DNA of 64,000 nucleotides from Pseudomonadota bacterium (GCA_021820845.1 JAKADC010000006.1:124001-188000); one strand, 5' to 3'. Positions 44,904 through 55,453 are shown, counted from the stretch's first letter. Numbers and translations: made by a program. Notes: generated from the letters alone by a model not told the origin.

Positions 44904-47642
44904 TCAACCGAGCCGTGCGTGCTGCGCCTGCAGCTTCCGTAGCATGGCGCCGAAATCGGCCAGCCGCGCCTGTTCCTGCTGCACCACCGCCGGCGGTGCC
45001 TTGTCGACGAAGCTCGGATTGGCGAGCTTGGCCTCGGCCTTTTTGATCTCGCCCTCGATGCGCGCGATTTCCTTGGCGAGCCGTGCGCGTTCGGCATCCT
45101 TGTCGATGGCGACCACGAGCATCAGTCGCATGTCGCCGACCAGCGCGACCGGCGCGTCGGCGTCGGCAAGCGTGGCAACCGCGCTCACTTCGCTGAGCTT
45201 GCCCAGGGCGGCGATATAGGGCGCCAGCGCGCCGACTTCGCCGGCGTCGCCTTCGATCACCAGCGGCACGCGTTGCGCGGGCGACAGGTTCATCTCGCCG
45301 CGCAGCGTCCGGCATGCACTGACCAGATCTTTCAGCAACCGGATGCGCGCGACGCCGTAGGCGTGGCGCGACGCTTCGTCGACCCGGGGATAAGGCGCAA
45401 GCATGATGCTGTCGCTGGCCGCGCCCGCAAGCGGGCCCACCTTCTGCCACAGCTCCTCGGTGATGAAGGGGATGACCGGATGGGCGAGGCGCAGCGTGGC
45501 TTCGAGCACGCCGGCGAGCGTGCGGCGCGTGGCGCGCTGCTGGGCAGCCGTGCCGTTGTTGAGCTGCACCTTGGCGAGTTCGAGATACCAGTCGCAATAC
45601 TCGTCCCACACGAACTCATACACCGCCCGCGCGGCCTGGTCGAAGCGGTAGGCGGCGAAGGCCCCATGCACCTCGGCGATGGCCTGCTGCAGGCGTGCGG
45701 CGATCCAGCGGTCGGCGTCCGAATATTCGAATTCCGCGCCCGCGTCGAGGCCGCAGTCGTGGCCCTCCAGGTTCATGAGTGCGAAGCGGGTGGCATTCCA
45801 CAGCTTGTTGCAGAAATTGCGGTAGCCCTCGGCACGCTGCAGATCGAACTTGATGTCGCGGCCGTGCGTGGCGAGGCTCGCGAAGGTGAAGCGCAGCGCG
45901 TCGGTGCCGTAGGCCGCGATGCCTTCGGGGAATTCCTTGCGGGTGCGTTTCTCGATGCTCGCGGCCTGCTTCGGATTCATCAGGCCCCGCGTCCGCTTGG
46001 CGACGAGATCGTCGACGCCGATGCCGTCGATGAGGTCGATGGGGTCGAGCACGTTGCCCTTCGACTTGCTCATCTTCTGGCCTTCGGAATCGCGCACGAG
46101 GCCGGTGACGTAGACTTCTCGGAACGGCACCTTGCCGGTGAAGTGCAGCGACATCATCACCATGCGGGCGACCCAGAAGAAGATGATGTCGAAGCCGGTG
46201 ACGAGCACCGAGGTCGGCAGGTAGCGTTCGAGTGCCGGCGTCTCTTCCGGCCAGCCCAGCGTCGAGAACGGCCACAGCGCGGACGAGAACCAGGTGTCGA
46301 GCACGTCGTTGTCCTGCGTCAGTTCGCGGCCGCCAGCCTGCAGTCTTGCTTCCTCCTCGCTGTGCGCGACGTAGAAATTGCCATCGGCGTCGTACCACGC
46401 GGGGATGCGATGGCCCCACCACAATTGCCGCGAGACGCACCAGTCCTGGATGTTCTCCAGCCACTGGCGGTAGGTAGTCGTCCAGTTCTCCGGCACAAAT
46501 TTCAGCTCACCGCTGTCGACCGCGCCGAGTGCCTGCTTCGCCAGTCCTTCCATGCTCATGAACCACTGGTCGGTGAGCATCGGCTCGATGACCGAGTGGG
46601 TGCGGTCGCCGCGCGGGATCATCAGCTTGTGCGGCTTGGCCGAGACGAGCAGGCCCTTGGCTTGCAGTTCATCGAGCAGCTTTTGCCGCGCATCGTAGCG
46701 GTCGAGGCCCTGATACTCGGCGGGGCAGAGATCGTTCATCTTCGCGTCGAGCGTCAGCACGCTGATCGCCGCGAGCTTGTGGCGCTGGCCGACCTGCCAG
46801 TCATTGAAGTCATGCGCCGGGGTGATCTTGACGACGCCGGTTCCGAATTCGCGGTCGACGTAGTCGTCTGCGATGACCGGAATGCTGCGCTCGGCGACGG
46901 GCAGGCGCACCTGCTTGCCGATCAGGTGCTTGTAGCGCTCGTCCTCGGGGTGGACGGCGACGGCGGTGTCACCGAGCAGGGTTTCAGGGCGGGTCGTCGC
47001 GACGGTAAGGTGGCCGCTACCGTCGTCGAGCGGATAGTTGATTTCCCAGATGAAGCCGTCTTCCTCGCTGCTCACGACTTCAAGGTCGGACACGGCGGTG
47101 CCGAGAACCGGGTCCCAGTTCACCAGCCTTTTCCCGCGGTAGATGAGTCCCTCGCGGTAGAGCCGCACGAACACTTCGGTGACCGCTTTCGACAGGCCCG
47201 CATCCATCGTGAAGCGCTCGCGGCTCCAGTCGGGGCTGGTACCGAGTCGACGCATCTGGCGAGTGATGGTCGAGCCGGAGTGCTCCTTCCATTCCCACAC
47301 TTTCTCGAGGAACTTTTCACGGCCGAGGTCGTGGCGCGAAATTTTCTGTGCGTCGAGCTGGCGCTCGACCACGATCTGCGTCGCGATGCCGGCATGGTCG
47401 GTACCCGGCTGCCACAGCGTGTTGTCGCCCGCCATGCGGTGATAGCGGGTGAGGGCGTCCATCAGGGTGTGCTGGAAGGCGTGACCCATGTGCAGCGTGC
47501 CGGTGACATTGGGCGGCGGCAGCATGATGCAATACGCAGGGGCGTCGGGGGCGTCACCCGCCTTGAAGTAGCCAGCACTTTCCCACTGGGCGTACCAGCG
47601 CTTTTCGATCTCCGCGGGTTCAAAGGATTTGGCGAGTTCCAT
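44904..47642 (-). CDS. valS: Valyl-tRNA synthetase
   Basis: Charges tRNA-Val. The 912-residue product has the HIGH-type motif [15 protein letters not shown], the KMSKS loop [14 protein letters not shown], a CP1 editing domain and a C-terminal coiled coil ([22 protein letters not shown], described in part). Length matches the shorter bacterial forms. It begins 107 bp after the end of the 168-residue gene upstream on the same strand. Confidence 0.97.
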   Translation of the reverse strand: MELAKSFEPAEIEKRWYAQWESAGYFKAGDAPDAPAYCIMLPPPNVTGTLHMGHAFQHTLMDALTRYHRMAGDNTLWQPGTDHAGIATQIVVERQLDAQKISRHDLGREKFLEKVWEWKEHSGSTITRQMRRLGTSPDWSRERFTMDAGLSKAVTEVFVRLYREGLIYRGKRLVNWDPVLGTAVSDLEVVSSEEDGFIWEINYPLDDGSGHLTVATTRPETLLGDTAVAVHPEDERYKHLIGKQVRLPVAERSIPVIADDYVDREFGTGVVKITPAHDFNDWQVGQRHKLAAISVLTLDAKMNDLCPAEYQGLDRYDARQKLLDELQAKGLLVSAKPHKLMIPRGDRTHSVIEPMLTDQWFMSMEGLAKQALGAVDSGELKFVPENWTTTYRQWLENIQDWCVSRQLWWGHRIPAWYDADGNFYVAHSEEEARLQAGGRELTQDNDVLDTWFSSALWPFSTLGWPEETPALERYLPTSVLVTGFDIIFFWVARMVMMSLHFTGKVPFREVYVTGLVRDSEGQKMSKSKGNVLDPIDLIDGIGVDDLVAKRTRGLMNPKQAASIEKRTRKEFPEGIAAYGTDALRFTFASLATHGRDIKFDLQRAEGYRNFCNKLWNATRFALMNLEGHDCGLDAGAEFEYSDADRWIAARLQQAIAEVHGAFAAYRFDQAARAVYEFVWDEYCDWYLELAKVQLNNGTAAQQRATRRTLAGVLEATLRLAHPVIPFITEELWQKVGPLAGAASDSIMLAPYPRVDEASRHAYGVARIRLLKDLVSACRTLRGEMNLSPAQRVPLVIEGDAGEVGALAPYIAALGKLSEVSAVATLADADAPVALVGDMRLMLVVAIDKDAERARLAKEIARIEGEIKKAEAKLANPSFVDKAPPAVVQQEQARLADFGAMLRKLQAQHARLG

Positions 47643-47749
47643 GGCGTGCGGGCAAAGCCGTGATTATCCCAAAAACTTGGGGCAAGTCCCAAAAACGGGA
47701 ACGGCTCCCGAAAATCCAGGGAGCCGTCGCAAGCGCCGCCAACGAGAAT

Positions 47750-48256
47750 TCAGGTCGACGGGTCGCGCGGCTGTTTGAGTTTCTCGGCGACGGCGTCGCG
47801 AACGATTTCACGCACGTTGACGTCGAGCTGGGAGAGCAGGCCGGACAGGGTCTGGTCGATGTTCTTGCGCAACTCGGCGGCAACCTGTTTTTCCATGGCT
47901 TCGGACAACTTGGGGGCGAGTTCGCCCAGCAGTTCCTCGGCCAATGCATCGCTCGCGATGGGAGCCCGCGCTTCGGCCGCGGCTGGCGGCGATTGGGTGC
48001 GCGGGGCGGCGGGTTCGGGGGTCGGGACCGGACGCGCTCCCGCGGGCGCCGAAGTCGCGGGCGGCGTGCCGCGTTCGATCACCTGGGTCAGGACGGGAAG
48101 CCAGGCATTGGGCGGGGGACCGGCGCGCCCGCTCGCGGGGGGCGGGCTGGCCGCTGCCTCGCCGCGGCCGGCGTCGACGCCGCCGCGATGCTTTTTCATC
48201 AGCGCGTCCATCTTGCTGAACGTGTCCGGCGGTCCTGATCGGGGACTGTCGCTCAT
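47750..48256 (-). CDS. Conserved hypothetical protein between holC and valS
   Basis: The 168-residue product begins MSDSPRSGPPDTFSKMDALMKKHRGG, has a long Pro/Ala-rich middle (about residues 30-105) that is likely unstructured, and a C-terminal helical part (LLGELAPKLSEAMEKQVAAELRK...LLSQLDVNVREIVRDAVAEKL, in parts) that may form a coiled coil. It follows holC after 8 bp, so it is the third gene of pepA-holC. Function unknown. The chosen start at 48256 fits that spacing. Confidence 0.75.
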   Translation of the reverse strand: MSDSPRSGPPDTFSKMDALMKKHRGGVDAGRGEAAASPPPASGRAGPPPNAWLPVLTQVIERGTPPATSAPAGARPVPTPEPAAPRTQSPPAAAEARAPIASDALAEELLGELAPKLSEAMEKQVAAELRKNIDQTLSGLLSQLDVNVREIVRDAVAEKLKQPRDPST

Positions 48257-48264
48257 AGGGGCTC

Positions 48265-48693
48265 CTATCCGGCCTGCTGGCGCAGGTCGTGCGTTTTCAG
48301 CGCGTAGCCGCGCGCCTGATAAAAACGGTAGCGCGCACGGCCCTGCTCGCGCGCCGCGTCGTCCTGGCCGATGATTTCGATCACGCGTTCGAACCGGGCA
48401 AAGGCTGGCGGCTGTTCGGCGTGCAGGTTGATCATCACGTCCGCCTGGCGCAGCGCATTGGCATCGGCGCCGATCAGGACCGGCGTTTCGCCCGCCAGCG
48501 CGTCGCCGTCGCGGCAATGCGGCACGAAACCCAGCGCCGGCGTCGTCCACAACAGGCGGTCGATGGCGGCGGCCGACGTCGCGTCGGGCGCATAAATCAT
48601 CACCTGCTTGCCCTGGCCGTATGCCTTGGCGGCGACGCGGCGCGCGACGTCGAGCGGGTCGTCGGCAAAGGTGTAGAAGGTGATTTCGGTCAC
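48265..48693 (-). CDS. holC: DNA polymerase III chi subunit
   Basis: Links the clamp loader to single-strand binding protein. The 142-residue product begins TEITFYTFADDPLDVARRVAAKAYGQ and has the DRLLWTTPALGFVPH and TPVLIGADANALRQADVMINL segments of HolC. The start is GTG at 48693, one base past the pepA stop. The pepA-holC-valS order is conserved in proteobacteria. Confidence 0.94.
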   Translation of the reverse strand: MTEITFYTFADDPLDVARRVAAKAYGQGKQVMIYAPDATSAAAIDRLLWTTPALGFVPHCRDGDALAGETPVLIGADANALRQADVMINLHAEQPPAFARFERVIEIIGQDDAAREQGRARYRFYQARGYALKTHDLRQQAG

Positions 48694-48694
48694 G

Positions 48695-50206
48695 TCACTT
48701 TTCCGTGCGGTTCAGCAGGAAGTGCACGAGCAGCGAGACCGGGCGGCCGGTCGATCCCTTGTCGCGCCCGCCCTTGTAGGCGGTGCCGGCGATGTCGAGG
48801 TGCGCCCAGTGATATTTTTTGGCGAAGCGCGACAGGAAGCAGGCCGCGGTGATCGAACCGGCCGGGCGGCCGCCGATGTTGGCGACGTCCGCGAGGCTGC
48901 TCTTGAGTTGTTCCTGATAATCGTCCCAGAGCGGCATGCGCCACACGCGATCCCACGCGTGGTCGGCGGCGTGCTCGATTTCGCGTGCCAGCGGATCGTG
49001 GTTGCTGTAGAGCGCGCTCGGATGCGCGCCGAGGGCGATCACGCAGGCGCCGGTGAGCGTCGCCAGGTCGATCACGGCGTCGGGCTCGAAGCGCTCGGCA
49101 TAGGTCAGGGCGTCGCATAGGATCAGGCGGCCTTCGGCATCGGTGTTGAGAATCTCGATGGTCTGGCCGGACATCGACTTGACGATGTCGCCGGGTTTGT
49201 TGGCGTTCGCGTCCGGCATGTTTTCGCAGGCGGGGATGAGGCCGACGACGTTGAGTTCGAGGCCCAGTTCGCCGATGGCGTGAAAAGCGCCGATGACCGC
49301 GCCGCCGCCGCTCATGTCGTAGTTCATCTCATCCATCTCGGCTGGCGGCTTGAGCGAAATGCCGCCGGCGTCGAAGGTGACGGCCTTGCCGACCAGCACC
49401 ACCGGCTTGTCGCCTTTCTTGCCGCCTTCGTGCTTCAGCACGATGAAGCGTGGCGGCTTGTCGCTGCCTTTGCCGACCGAGAGGAACGATCCCATGCCGA
49501 GCTTGTCGCACGCTGCGTAATCGAGAACCTCGCAGCCGAAGCCGTGCGCCTTGGCGACTTTCTTGGCTTCGGCGGCCAGGAATTCGGGCGTGCAGATGTT
49601 GGAGGGCGTGTTGCCGAGATCCTTCGCCAGGCTGATGCCGCGCGCGATCGCGAGGCCGCGCGCGAGTCCCGTCTCGCCGTATTTCAGTTCGCCGCGCCGC
49701 GACACGGCGAAGGTCACGCGCTTGAGCGGCCGCCGCGCCTCGCTGGATTTGCTCTTCAGGCGATCGAACCGGTACAGTGCGTCGTGCGCGGTGATCACCG
49801 CCTGTTCGATGTTCCAGGTGACGTCGCGCTTCTTCACCGGGATTTCGCTGAGGGTGATGACCGCTTCCATCGAGCCGGTGTCGCGCAGCGTTTTCACGGC
49901 GCAGGCGATCGCGTCGCGGTAGCTTTTTTCGTGGAAGTCGCGCTCCTTGCCAAGACCGACCAGCAGGATGCGGTCGGCCAGGATGTTGGGCACCCTGTGC
50001 AACAGCAGCGTGCTGCCGGACTTGCCTTCCATGTCGCCGCCGCGCAGGATGTCCGACAGATAGCCGTCGCTCGAGCGGTCGATGTCGACCGCCGGTCCCG
50101 ACAGCTTGCGGCTTTCGAACACCCCGACGACGACGCACGCGGTGCGCTGCTTTTCGGGGGCTCCGCTTTTTATGCTAAATTCGAGTTCGATTTCCTTGTT
50201 TTCCAT
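48695..50206 (-). CDS. pepA: Leucyl aminopeptidase PepA
   Basis: M17 zinc/manganese exopeptidase, in E. coli also a DNA-binding factor. The 503-residue product has the metal and catalytic motifs VGKAVTFDAGGISLKPPAEM, DMSGGGAVIGAFHA and NTDAEGRLILCDALTYAE. The start at 50206 is chosen over an upstream in-frame ATG because the family starts near MEN...ELEFSIKSG. It diverges from lptF over 162 bp, the usual pepA/lptF arrangement. Confidence 0.96.
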   Translation of the reverse strand: MENKEIELEFSIKSGAPEKQRTACVVVGVFESRKLSGPAVDIDRSSDGYLSDILRGGDMEGKSGSTLLLHRVPNILADRILLVGLGKERDFHEKSYRDAIACAVKTLRDTGSMEAVITLSEIPVKKRDVTWNIEQAVITAHDALYRFDRLKSKSSEARRPLKRVTFAVSRRGELKYGETGLARGLAIARGISLAKDLGNTPSNICTPEFLAAEAKKVAKAHGFGCEVLDYAACDKLGMGSFLSVGKGSDKPPRFIVLKHEGGKKGDKPVVLVGKAVTFDAGGISLKPPAEMDEMNYDMSGGGAVIGAFHAIGELGLELNVVGLIPACENMPDANANKPGDIVKSMSGQTIEILNTDAEGRLILCDALTYAERFEPDAVIDLATLTGACVIALGAHPSALYSNHDPLAREIEHAADHAWDRVWRMPLWDDYQEQLKSSLADVANIGGRPAGSITAACFLSRFAKKYHWAHLDIAGTAYKGGRDKGSTGRPVSLLVHFLLNRTEK

Positions 50207-50368
50207 GTCTGTGCTCAAAAAAATACAATTTGCTCCGCCACAGCCGCTGGGTGCGGGCAGTTGGAAGTTGACGCCGTGGATCGGCATTGCCCATTTGGCG
50301 ATTATTGGCGCGGGCGCCGCCGAATGTCAAAAGCCGGTTCACGTCACGGGCACCTGCAGAACGTTCCC

Positions 50369-51448
50369 ATGCTCTATCGCCGCGCGCTGACACGCGAAAT
50401 GACCCTCACCACCGGCGCCGTCCTGACGGTTCTGGTTGCGATCGCGCTGGTGGTGCTGTTCATCCGCCTGCTCGGCGACGTGGCTCGAGGCGAGCTCGCC
50501 AACGAAGCCGTCTTTTCCTTTCTCGGCTTTTCGCTGCTGTTCTTCTTGCCAGTGTTGATGACGATCGCGCTGTTCGCCGGCGTACTGCTGCCCTTGTCGC
50601 GTATGTGGCGAGACAGCGAAATGGTGATCTGGTTCAATGCGGGCTTGTCGCTCGCGCAATGGGTGCGGCCGATTTTGGCCTTTGCCTTGCCGTTTTCGCT
50701 GGTCATTCTGCTGATCACGCTGACGCTGAATCCGTGGGCCCAGACCAAGAAATACGAATATCGCCAGGATTTGCGCAGCCGCAGCGAGAGTTCGCTGATC
50801 GCGCCGGGGATATTTGCCGAGGCCAACAACGGCGAGCGCGTCTACTATGTCGAATCGCTGAATCCACTGACTGGCATCGTGCGCAACATTTTCATGCAAT
50901 CGCGCATCGACGGCCAACTCGGCCTGGTGGTGGCGCGCGAAGGCAATCACGTCGAGCGGCCCGACGGTTCGCGTTACCTGGTGTTCAAGGACGGGCGCCG
51001 CTACGAAGGCACGCCCGGCAAGCTCGATTACCGCATCGTGCAGTTCGAGCGCTACTGGATGCGGCTCGATCCAGCTCCCGTGGGCGCCAAGGAAACCGGC
51101 ATACGGCAGGCGCCGTTGAAGGTGCTGCTGGCCGATCCTTCGCCGGCGTCGCGGGCCGAACTGCTGTGGCGGCTGGGCGTGCCGCTGTCCGCGCTCATTC
51201 TTGCCGTCATGGCCATTCCGCTCAGTTTCGTCAACACCCGGGCACGTCGGTCTTATGGCCTGATCACCGCGCTGCTGCTGTATTTCGTCTACAACAATCT
51301 GCTGTCGCTGTCGCAGGCGTGGGTGGCGCAGGGCAAGCTCAATCCCTGGGCCGGAATGGTGGCGTCGCATCTGGTGATGCTCGTGGCCCTGGCGGGCCTC
51401 TTCTACTGGCGCATGCGCCAGTTCGCGCCGCGCGGGAAACGCGCATGA
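50369..51448 (+). CDS. lptF: LPS export permease LptF
   Basis: Transmembrane half of the LptB2FGC exporter. The 359-residue product has three N-terminal and three C-terminal membrane helices around a periplasmic jellyroll domain, with the YRRALTREM start, the PLSRMWRDSEMVIWFNAGLS segment and LGVPLSALILAVMAIPLSF. The ATG at 50369 gives family length; the longer open frame is antisense to pepA. Confidence 0.94.
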   Translation: MLYRRALTREMTLTTGAVLTVLVAIALVVLFIRLLGDVARGELANEAVFSFLGFSLLFFLPVLMTIALFAGVLLPLSRMWRDSEMVIWFNAGLSLAQWVRPILAFALPFSLVILLITLTLNPWAQTKKYEYRQDLRSRSESSLIAPGIFAEANNGERVYYVESLNPLTGIVRNIFMQSRIDGQLGLVVAREGNHVERPDGSRYLVFKDGRRYEGTPGKLDYRIVQFERYWMRLDPAPVGAKETGIRQAPLKVLLADPSPASRAELLWRLGVPLSALILAVMAIPLSFVNTRARRSYGLITALLLYFVYNNLLSLSQAWVAQGKLNPWAGMVASHLVMLVALAGLFYWRMRQFAPRGKRA

Positions 51449-52518
51449 GGCTCCTCGCACGCTATCTGGGCGGACAGGTGCTGGTCGCATCGGGCTTCGT
51501 GCTGTTGGCGCTTCTGGTACTGTTCGCGTTTTTCGACGTGATCCAGGAGTTGGGTAGCCTGGGCCGCAACAACTACGGCCTCGGCCAGGCCGTCATCGTG
51601 GTGGCGCTCAATGTCCCGGGCCACCTGTATGAAATCCTGCCGGTGGCCGTGCTGATCGGCACGCTTTTCGCACTGTCGCGACTCGTCGGCAATTCGGAAT
51701 ACGCGGTGATGCGCGTGTCGGGCTTGTCGAACTGGCGCATCGCAACGTATTTCGGCGTGATCGGCGTGCTCTTGTCGCTCCTGGTGCTGGTCATCGGCGA
51801 ATATGTCGCACCGTGGTCGGAGCAGGCGGCGCAGCGCTACAAACTGCTCGCGACCCATTCCGTGGTCGCGCAGCAGTTCCGCTCCGGCCTGTGGGTCAAG
51901 GACCGCAACGCGTTCATCAACGTCCGCGAAGTGATGCCTGACAACACCTTGCGCGACATCGAGATCTACGGCTTCGACGCCGAAGGACGGCTGGACTGGA
52001 TTCGCGCGGCGAAGGAGGCGCGCTGGCGGGCCGGGTCGACCTGGGACCTGCAACAGGTCATGGAAACCCGTTTCGGCGCGGATGGCATCCAGGCGACGCG
52101 ACAGGCGCATGAGGACTGGCGGTCGGTGCTCACCCCCGACATTCTCGGCGTGCTGCTGGTTGCGCCAGAGCAGATGTCGGCACGGACGTTGTGGCGCTAT
52201 ATCGCGCACCTCAAGGAAAACGGCCAGAAGGCGACGCGTTACGAGCTTGCGCTGTGGTCGAAGTTCATCGGCCCCTTCGTCATCCCGATCATGATGCTGA
52301 TCGCAATGCCGTTCGCGATCCAGGGACCACGCGCGGGCGGCACCAGCGGCAAGATTTTCGTCGGCATCCTGGCCGGACTGGGCTTTCACCTGATGAGCAA
52401 GCTGTTCGGGCATCTTGGCCTGCTGAACGACTGGCCCGTGGTGGTGGTGTCGGTGCTGCCGCTGCTGATCTTTCTGGCCATCGCGCTGATGGGTATCCGG
52501 TGGGTCGACCGCCGCTAG
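51445..52518 (+). CDS. lptG: LPS export permease LptG
   Basis: Second permease of the Lpt complex. The 357-residue product has the ARYLGGQVLVASGFVLLALL start, the SRLVGNSEYAVMRVSGLSNW segment and the C-terminal helices around PFVIPIMMLIAMPFAIQGPR. It overlaps lptF by 4 bp and the next gene by up to 19 bp. Confidence 0.95.
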   Translation: MRLLARYLGGQVLVASGFVLLALLVLFAFFDVIQELGSLGRNNYGLGQAVIVVALNVPGHLYEILPVAVLIGTLFALSRLVGNSEYAVMRVSGLSNWRIATYFGVIGVLLSLLVLVIGEYVAPWSEQAAQRYKLLATHSVVAQQFRSGLWVKDRNAFINVREVMPDNTLRDIEIYGFDAEGRLDWIRAAKEARWRAGSTWDLQQVMETRFGADGIQATRQAHEDWRSVLTPDILGVLLVAPEQMSARTLWRYIAHLKENGQKATRYELALWSKFIGPFVIPIMMLIAMPFAIQGPRAGGTSGKIFVGILAGLGFHLMSKLFGHLGLLNDWPVVVVSVLPLLIFLAIALMGIRWVDRR

Positions 52519-53309
52519 AGGCGTTGCCTCAGCGCCTGGCGGCGTGCCTGCAGGCGCCTTCACCGGCAGAGAAGGCGGCGTGTGTGCATGCGCTGCGGGC
52601 GGACTGGCGGTCTGGTCGGATCGACCCGGCCATCGAAGCACCGCGCAGCGCCATCGATCGTCCCGGGCAGCCCGAAAAGCCCGGGCTGATCCCCCCGCAG
52701 CGGGTTCCACGCCGTCGCGCCGACACGCTCGCGGGCCGCGCTGCGCTCGTCCACGCGCTCGCCCATATCGAATTCAACGCCATCAACCTCGCGCTCGATG
52801 CGGCGCATCGCTTTCCGGGCATGCCGCAGGCGTACTACGCCGACTGGCTTTCCATCGCGGACGAGGAAGCGCTGCATTTCGAGTTGTTGAACGCGCATCT
52901 GGCGACGCTGGGATTCGCCTACGGCGATTTTTCGGCGCACAACGGACTGTGGGAGATGGCGTTGAAAACGGCGCACGATCCGCTGGTGCGCATGGCCCTC
53001 GTGCCCCGTGTGATGGAAGCGCGGGGGCTCGACGCGACGCCGCTCATCGTCGACAAGCTGAAGGCCGCGAACGACACGCGCATGATCGAGATTCTCGCGC
53101 TGATCGAACGCGACGAGATCGGCCATGTCGCGACCGGCAGCCGCTGGTTCCGCTGGCTCTGCGCGGCGCGCGGGCTGGAGCCCGAAGCGACGTTCCGTCA
53201 GATGCTCCTGGATTACGATGCTCCGTCCCTGAAGCCGCCGTTCAACCTGGAGGCGCGCCGCAAGGCCGGCTTCAGCGAACCCGAACTGGACTGGCTGAGC
53301 CGGCTCTAG
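52500..53309 (+). CDS. DUF455 ferritin-like protein
   Basis: The 269-residue product has ferritin-like helices with conserved Glu/His (HALAHIEFNAINLALDAAHRF, ADEEALHFELLNAHL, LALIERDEIGHVATGSRWF), the pattern of DUF455, sometimes described as a tRNA-hydroxylase-like di-iron fold. No ATG fits: I propose GTG at 52500, inside lptG; TTG at 52524 is an alternative. Its stop is one base from the stop of the convergent gene. Confidence 0.85.
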   Translation: MGRPPLEALPQRLAACLQAPSPAEKAACVHALRADWRSGRIDPAIEAPRSAIDRPGQPEKPGLIPPQRVPRRRADTLAGRAALVHALAHIEFNAINLALDAAHRFPGMPQAYYADWLSIADEEALHFELLNAHLATLGFAYGDFSAHNGLWEMALKTAHDPLVRMALVPRVMEARGLDATPLIVDKLKAANDTRMIEILALIERDEIGHVATGSRWFRWLCAARGLEPEATFRQMLLDYDAPSLKPPFNLEARRKAGFSEPELDWLSRL

Positions 53310-53310
53310 T

Positions 53311-53781
53311 TCACAGGCCGAGCGTCGTCGCCGATACGCTCGCTGGCGCGCGTTGCCACATGTCTTCGAAGCTTTGCTGAAGCGCCGTCGCGTTGCCGGG
53401 TTCGTCCAGGTGCAGCGTACCGTGCGCTGCCGACTTGTCCGCGCGCAGCAGCACGCCGTGGCGATCGGCCAGCGCGAACGCCTGATCGGGACGCGGTGCG
53501 TCGGGGTCGGCCTGGCGGATTTCGAGGACATGGCCGAAGTCCCGCAGCAGCAGCATGAGGCGAGGATGATCGCGCGCGACGCGGTCGATGTCGTCGAGCA
53601 GAAGCTCGACGCGGCGGCCGCCGCCGGCGACGCACAACGCGCGCAGCGCAGCCAGGCGCGGCGCGGCGTCGATGTCGAGCAGGCTCAGGTCGCGATCATA
53701 GAGGCGCAGTTGGCGTTGCGTGGCTGCCAGCAGGGCATCGAAGGCGTCACGGAAACCGGCGGGGGTGTCAAAGGTATTCAC
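53311..53781 (-). CDS. Hypothetical protein, 156 residues, next to roxA
   Basis: The product is soluble, with LLAATQRQLRLYDRDLSLLDIDAAPRLAALRAL (about residues 17-50) and RRVELLLDDIDRVARDHPRLMLLLRDFGH following. This resembles a phospholipase-D-like nuclease fold without the HKD catalytic pair; I think it belongs to the DUF7931 group but could not confirm. It overlaps the end of roxA by 4 bp, so it is coupled to it. Confidence 0.8.
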   Translation of the reverse strand: MNTFDTPAGFRDAFDALLAATQRQLRLYDRDLSLLDIDAAPRLAALRALCVAGGGRRVELLLDDIDRVARDHPRLMLLLRDFGHVLEIRQADPDAPRPDQAFALADRHGVLLRADKSAAHGTLHLDEPGNATALQQSFEDMWQRAPASVSATTLGL

Positions 53782-54899
53782 GGGATGTCGATCTCCAGCC
53801 AGCCGGCTTCATGCCATTCGTGAAAGCGCGCGCGCAGCGCGGCGGAAAGGGGCCGCGGCGCGAGCCGTCGCCGGTCGGCCAGTTGCTGCAGCACGTCTGC
53901 TTCCTCGGTCGCGGGCGTGAACGCCTCGCCGTTGATAAAGAAACGTTTGCCCGCGAACAAGAGGCGCGATTTCGGGTTGAGCGCGACGCCGCACCGGGCT
54001 GCCTGCCTGTCGAATGCGGCGCGGCCGAGCGGCACCTCGGGCGCATCGAACACGACGTTCGGCTTGGGTTCGGACAGGTAACGTCCGGCGAATTCCGCGA
54101 TGTCGCGCCTGTTCCATTTGATCTCGGCGATCATGCCTTCGATTTGCGTCAGCATGGCGCGGCCGATCTCGCCGGGATGGCGCTGCAGGCGCAGGTCCGG
54201 GTCGGCGTAGCGGCCCTGCAGCGTGAGCGTGTCCTGCAGATGCATCAGGAAGCCGTGCGCCAGCTCCTCGGTGGCAGGCGCCCGAAATCCGATCGAGTAG
54301 GTCATGCAGGCGCCTTCGGCGACGCCGTAATGCGCGACGTGCGGCGGCAGGTAGAGCATGTCGCCGGGGCCGAGCACCCATTCGTCCTCCGCCTCGAAGT
54401 GGCGCAGGATTTTCAGCGGCGCGCCGTCGATCAGCGCGAGGTCGGCCTGCGTGCTGATCTGCCAGCGGCGGTGGCCCTGTCCCTGCAGCAGGAAAACGTC
54501 GTAGGAATCGAAATGCGGCCCCACGCTGCCACCGCTCACGGCGTAACTCACCATCAGGTCGTCGAGCCTCGCATGCGGAATGAAACCGAACTGCGCCAGC
54601 AATGCATCGGCTTCGGGCAGAACATGGTTGAGCGACTGCACCAGCAGCGTCCATTCGCGTTTCGGCAGGCGCCTGAAGTCGCTTTTGGTGAACGGGCCGT
54701 GGTCGAGCTGCCAGTGCGTGCCGCTGCCCTGGATCAGCCGCGACTCGATGTCGCTGCGACAGGCGAGCTGCTGCATTTCCGCGGGCGACAGCAGCCCGGA
54801 GAAACCAGGCACCGCGCCGCGTATCAGGAGCGGATGCTTGTGCCATACGTCGCGCAGGAAGCGGGTTGGGCTCAGGCCGCCGAGCAGGGTCTTCGTCAT
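53778..54899 (-). CDS. roxA: JmjC/cupin ribosomal oxygenase (RoxA/YcfD-like)
   Basis: Fe(II)/2-oxoglutarate enzyme; E. coli RoxA hydroxylates an arginine of ribosomal protein L16. The 373-residue product has the metal motif HFD in GGSVGPHFDSYDVFLLQGQGHRRW and a distal His in YLPPHVAHYGVAEG, then the winged C-terminal dimer domain. Length matches. It diverges from bcp over 74 bp. Confidence 0.9.
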   Translation of the reverse strand: MTKTLLGGLSPTRFLRDVWHKHPLLIRGAVPGFSGLLSPAEMQQLACRSDIESRLIQGSGTHWQLDHGPFTKSDFRRLPKREWTLLVQSLNHVLPEADALLAQFGFIPHARLDDLMVSYAVSGGSVGPHFDSYDVFLLQGQGHRRWQISTQADLALIDGAPLKILRHFEAEDEWVLGPGDMLYLPPHVAHYGVAEGACMTYSIGFRAPATEELAHGFLMHLQDTLTLQGRYADPDLRLQRHPGEIGRAMLTQIEGMIAEIKWNRRDIAEFAGRYLSEPKPNVVFDAPEVPLGRAAFDRQAARCGVALNPKSRLLFAGKRFFINGEAFTPATEEADVLQQLADRRRLAPRPLSAALRARFHEWHEAGWLEIDIP

Positions 54900-54973
54900 G
54901 GAATCGATTATAACGGTGCGCCCCGGGCGGGCCTGCTAGAATGACGCCGGAAAGACAGGTGGCGGAGTGACGC

Positions 54974-55453
54974 ATGCTGAAAGCAGGAGACCGGGCGCCG
55001 GACTTTTCCAATCCCGACGCGGACATGAATATCGTCGAGTTGTCCCAGTTCCGGGGCAAGACGCTCGTGCTGTATTTCTATCTGCGCGACGATACGCCCG
55101 GCTGCACGGCGGAAGCGATCGAATTTTCGGAGCTGGAAAACGACTTTGCGAAGCTGGGCGCCGCGGTATTGGGCATCTCGCGCGACGACTGCATCAGGCA
55201 CGGCGAATTCCGCGACAAGCACGGCATCGGCGTGCGGCTGCTGGCGGACAAGGATCAGACCACCAGCGACGCATATGGCGTGCTGCAGGACAAGGAAGTG
55301 GATGGCGTCATGCGCAAGAGCACGGTGCGCGCCACCTTCATCATCGACAAACAGGGCATCATCCGGCATGCCCTGTATGGCGTTTCCAGCCGCGGCCATG
55401 CGGCGGAAGTGCTCCAACTGGTTGCTTCAATGAGCAAAGGGGAATTCAAGTGA
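54974..55453 (+). CDS. bcp: Thioredoxin-dependent peroxiredoxin Bcp/PrxQ
   Basis: Reduces peroxides with thioredoxin. The 159-residue product has the peroxidatic site DTPGCTAEAIEFSEL (C47 region) and a resolving-type cysteine in SRDDCIRHGEF, where canonical PrxQ has a cysteine five residues after the first; this is a less usual spacing, so it may be the 1-Cys or atypical form. It overlaps slyD by 4 bp (GTGA). Confidence 0.92.
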   Translation: MLKAGDRAPDFSNPDADMNIVELSQFRGKTLVLYFYLRDDTPGCTAEAIEFSELENDFAKLGAAVLGISRDDCIRHGEFRDKHGIGVRLLADKDQTTSDAYGVLQDKEVDGVMRKSTVRATFIIDKQGIIRHALYGVSSRGHAAEVLQLVASMSKGEFK

